A DNA stretch of 8,308 nucleotides, taken from an uncultured Verrucomicrobiota bacterium. GTDB lineage: Bacteria; Verrucomicrobiota; Kiritimatiellia; RFP12; UBA1067. The stretch spans positions 1 to 8,308 of the forward strand of contig CAMZDY010000048.1 in the NCBI GenBank assembly GCA_947305585.1, given 5' to 3'. Shown piece by piece: positions 6,700-8,308 of the stretch. Every line of letters starts with the position of its first letter. The stretch's first letter is position 1. Under the pieces are notes generated by a model, which worked only from the letters and a program-made list of their open reading frames with translations, ran no database searches and had not been told where the DNA came from. The position numbers and the translations under genes are program-made.

Positions 6700-7873
6700 T
6701 TTCGTTGCCTTTCTCTTGATAGAGGTCGGACCATGCGTTCAAAGCCGACTCGTCTTTGCCGTCGCACCGCGCGACGATCCGGTTGTAGTCCAAAGCGTCG
6801 GGGAAATCGCGATTGTAGATGAAGCGCTGGCGGAACTTGGTGGGCGGCTTGCCCAGCCGGTTCACGCTCTCCTGCATCATCACCGCCGAAAAATAGATCG
6901 CCTTCGAGATGTGGATGCGGTTCACGAGCACCTTCAACGCCGTCCGGGGCTCGCCGAGATCCTTGGCCAGAATCGCCATCCTCAGCGCGTTGCTGGGCTC
7001 GAAACCCTTTTCGCGCATCATGAGCTCGTACCTGTCCAGCCCCGCCAGATACCGGAACGTATCGCACTTCTTCCCGCCATGCTTCGTGATGTGCTCGGCC
7101 AGTTCCGGGATGAGGTCGCCCATCAGCCCCGTCTCCCACAGGAGCCTAAACGCCTCCTCGCTGTGGCCGTAGGTGAAGAGACGGAAAATCTCCTCCGTCA
7201 CGCGCGGAATCGCCGCCGTCAGGATGGCGCTGTGGTACTTCTTGATGGCCGCCAACGTCTCGCGCTCGATCTTGAACCCCAGCCTCGCGCTGAACTTGAT
7301 GGCCCTCAGCATCCGCACCGGATCCTCACGGAAGCGGATCGACGGATCGCCGATCGACCGGATGATCTTCTTCTTGAGGTCCTTCATGCCCCCCACCCAG
7401 TCGATCACCGTGAAGTCCTTGATGTTGTAGAAAAGCCCGTTCACCGTGAAATCGCGCCGGAACGCGTCCGTCTGGGGCGTGCCGAAATCGTTGTCCTCCA
7501 AGGGACCCTCCGCCGCCTTCTCGATGATCTCGCCCACGCTCTGGGCGTTCTTCCGGAAAGTGGCCGTCTCGATCACTTTCTTCCCGAAGCACACCTGCGC
7601 GAGACGGAACCTGCGCCCGATGAGATAGCAATTGCGGAAAATCCGCTTCACCTCGTTCGGCCGCGCGCTCGTCCCCACGTCGAAATCCTTCGGCTCGCGC
7701 CCCAAGAGAAGATCGCGCACGCCGCCGCCCACCAGATAGGCGATGTGGCCCGTCTGGTTCAGCCGGTACAGCACCCTCAATGCATCCGCATCGATGTTCT
7801 TCCGGCTGATGCAATGCTCCTTGCGCTGATAGACCGTCGGCTTGAGCTCTTTTTTCTTGCCAAATCCAAACAT
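6692..7873 (-). CDS. pcnB: Poly(A) polymerase I
   Basis: A 393-residue class II nucleotidyltransferase. The head domain has LVGGGVRDLLLG (47-58) and the catalytic pair D63-x-D65 in KDFDV. RRDFTVNGLFY (139-149) and REDPVRMLRAIKFSARLGF (182-200) complete the core. LIGRRFRLAQV at 84-94 matches the pattern that separates bacterial poly(A) polymerases from CCA-adding enzymes, and the start (HCISRKNIDADALRVLYRL) is close to E. coli PcnB. The C-terminal helical region is shorter than in the 465-residue E. coli enzyme and lacks its very basic tail. It would add A-tails to RNA 3' ends, promoting decay. I chose the ATG at 7873; an in-frame TTG at 7912 exists but is itself the -35 box. There is no Shine-Dalgarno sequence and almost no leader, so translation may be leaderless. 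First gene of the operon. A CCA-adding role is the alternative. Confidence 0.92.
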   Translation of the reverse strand: MFGFGKKKELKPTVYQRKEHCISRKNIDADALRVLYRLNQTGHIAYLVGGGVRDLLLGREPKDFDVGTSARPNEVKRIFRNCYLIGRRFRLAQVCFGKKVIETATFRKNAQSVGEIIEKAAEGPLEDNDFGTPQTDAFRRDFTVNGLFYNIKDFTVIDWVGGMKDLKKKIIRSIGDPSIRFREDPVRMLRAIKFSARLGFKIERETLAAIKKYHSAILTAAIPRVTEEIFRLFTYGHSEEAFRLLWETGLMGDLIPELAEHITKHGGKKCDTFRYLAGLDRYELMMREKGFEPSNALRMAILAKDLGEPRTALKVLVNRIHISKAIYFSAVMMQESVNRLGKPPTKFRQRFIYNRDFPDALDYNRIVARCDGKDESALNAWSDLYQEKGNENE

Positions 7874-7883
7874 TGTTCTGTAT

Positions 7884-7912
7884 ATTATACCATATTCCCG
7901 TTCAAAAAGCAA
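7884..7912 (-). promoter_or_regulatory. Sigma70-type extended -10 promoter for the pcnB-mla-gluQ operon
   Basis: On the minus strand, TTGCTT (7912-7907) and a perfect TATAAT (7889-7884) are 17 bases apart, and TGG before the -10 supplies the TGn extension. Ten bases separate the -10 from the pcnB ATG, so the transcript would begin only about four bases before the start codon. The -35 begins six bases after the stop of the S23-type gene. It aligns closely with the nifU promoter. Confidence 0.82.
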
Positions 7913-7918
7913 GCACTT

Positions 7919-8308
7919 TCAGTTAGAAAGTGGGGGAGTGGAGGAGTGATGGGGTGAGGGAGTGCGGGTGGTTTTTAGGATACTCTGCAGGAGATTGCGC
8001 AACTCAATCGTTTCATTGGACAACCAACGAACCTTTTCGCTTTCTCCGCAAAGACCGGCTATCACCTTGAACCAGTAACAACTTTCATTGGCCTCTTTTA
8101 GGGCGATTGACACTTTATGGACAAAATCCTCTCGACTCTCGGCTCGATTTGCCTCATGATAGTTAGCTCCAATCGAACTGGCGCTTTTACCCAACTGATG
8201 AGCAATTACCTTAGTCGTCACATCATACGGCAATTCCCGAAGAAATCTAAACACTTCAACGGCATATTTCGCCGTTCTATCTTCAAGTTGCTCCCTAAAC
8301 TCTCTATT
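7919..8308 (-). CDS. Four-helix-bundle protein, S23 / 23S rRNA intervening-sequence family, 5' end cut by window edge
   Basis: The last 129 codons are visible; the frame is open to the right edge, so the start is outside. A GTG at 8254 is in frame, but the residues before it (EDRTAKYAVEVFRFLREL) belong to the family consensus, so it is not the start. Family blocks are clear: HQLGKSASSIGANYHEANRAESREDF and IALKEANESCYWFKVI, giving four amphipathic helices. Relatives occur inside 23S rRNA intervening sequences and also as stand-alone genes; function is not settled, though S23-like folds can bind nucleic acid. No rRNA surrounds this copy. The last 17 residues (T113-N129, rich in P, S, T and H) leave the fold and are encoded by an 8-bp tandem repeat. 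GC is low: a hand count of 8041-8160 gives 55 of 120, against 34 of 60 at 5281-5340 and 43 of 60 at 5461-5520. This suggests separate origin or different selection. Confidence 0.86.
   Translation of the reverse strand, partial: NREFREQLEDRTAKYAVEVFRFLRELPYDVTTKVIAHQLGKSASSIGANYHEANRAESREDFVHKVSIALKEANESCYWFKVIAGLCGESEKVRWLSNETIELRNLLQSILKTTRTPSPHHSSTPPLSN
7929..7968. repeat. Degenerate 8-bp tandem repeat, five units of AGTGNNGG
   Basis: On the plus strand the units are AGTGGGGG, AGTGGAGG, AGTGATGG, GGTGAGGG and AGTGCGGG, each exactly eight bases. A sixth, decayed unit (AGTTAGAA, 7921-7928) may extend it to the stop codon. It encodes most of the Pro/Ser/His-rich tail of the S23-type protein, in all three codon phases because eight is not a multiple of three. 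The plus strand has four runs of three or more G, so a quadruplex is conceivable, with one long loop of 14 bases. It is close to the pcnB promoter. Confidence 0.75.

Noticed and set aside
7910..7912. TTG as start of pcnB
   Set aside because: It is the -35 box, and the 13 extra codons do not resemble PcnB N-termini.
7932..7968. G-quadruplex on the plus strand
   Set aside because: Four G-runs of three or more exist, but one loop would be 14 bases long and the tract is better explained as an 8-bp tandem repeat.
8252..8254. GTG as start of the S23-type gene
   Set aside because: Residues encoded upstream in the same frame (EDRTAKYAVE) fit the family, so the true start lies beyond the window.

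Overview
The window is a compact, GC-rich bacterial chromosome segment in which every supported gene lies on the minus strand, so transcription runs from high to low coordinates. The MlaE/MlaF/MlaD lipid-transport genes imply a cell with two membranes. That, together with PcnB, GluQ, a two-domain NifU, a DUF1846 protein and a free-standing four-helix-bundle (S23-type) protein, would fit a PVC-type lineage such as Verrucomicrobiota, Kiritimatiellota or Lentisphaerota. This is inference from gene content: the window has no rRNA or marker gene that fixes the taxon.

Region 1 (7919-8308) is the 3' part of an S23/four-helix-bundle gene that enters from the right edge. It has visibly lower GC than everything else, and its last codons run through a degenerate 8-bp tandem repeat. 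Region 2 (1396-7912) begins with a strong extended -10 promoter and then seven tightly packed genes: pcnB (poly(A) polymerase), a membrane-anchored TPR protein, mlaE, mlaF, mlaD, a HEXXH metallopeptidase and gluQ. All junctions are overlaps or gaps of at most five bases, so this looks like one operon. It joins RNA-end and tRNA-modification enzymes to an envelope phospholipid/lipid transporter and an envelope-targeted peptidase. Region 3 (1-1370) starts at a second promoter very similar to the first. It drives a two-domain NifU-like Fe-S scaffold, which overlaps by four bases a DUF1846 gene that runs off the left edge.

The Mla set has the permease, ATPase and MCE substrate-binding subunits. 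MlaB, MlaC and MlaA are not in the window. pcnB and gluQ are direct neighbours in E. coli; here they bracket the lipid-transport genes. No gene-free stretch exceeds 100 bases. Apart from the two promoter regions I see no RNA gene, CRISPR array, IS element or convincing terminator. The most unusual points are the near-identical promoter pair, a probable leaderless pcnB start, the 8-bp repeat forming the S23 protein's C-terminus, the mixed operon, and a metallopeptidase whose N-terminal half I cannot assign.
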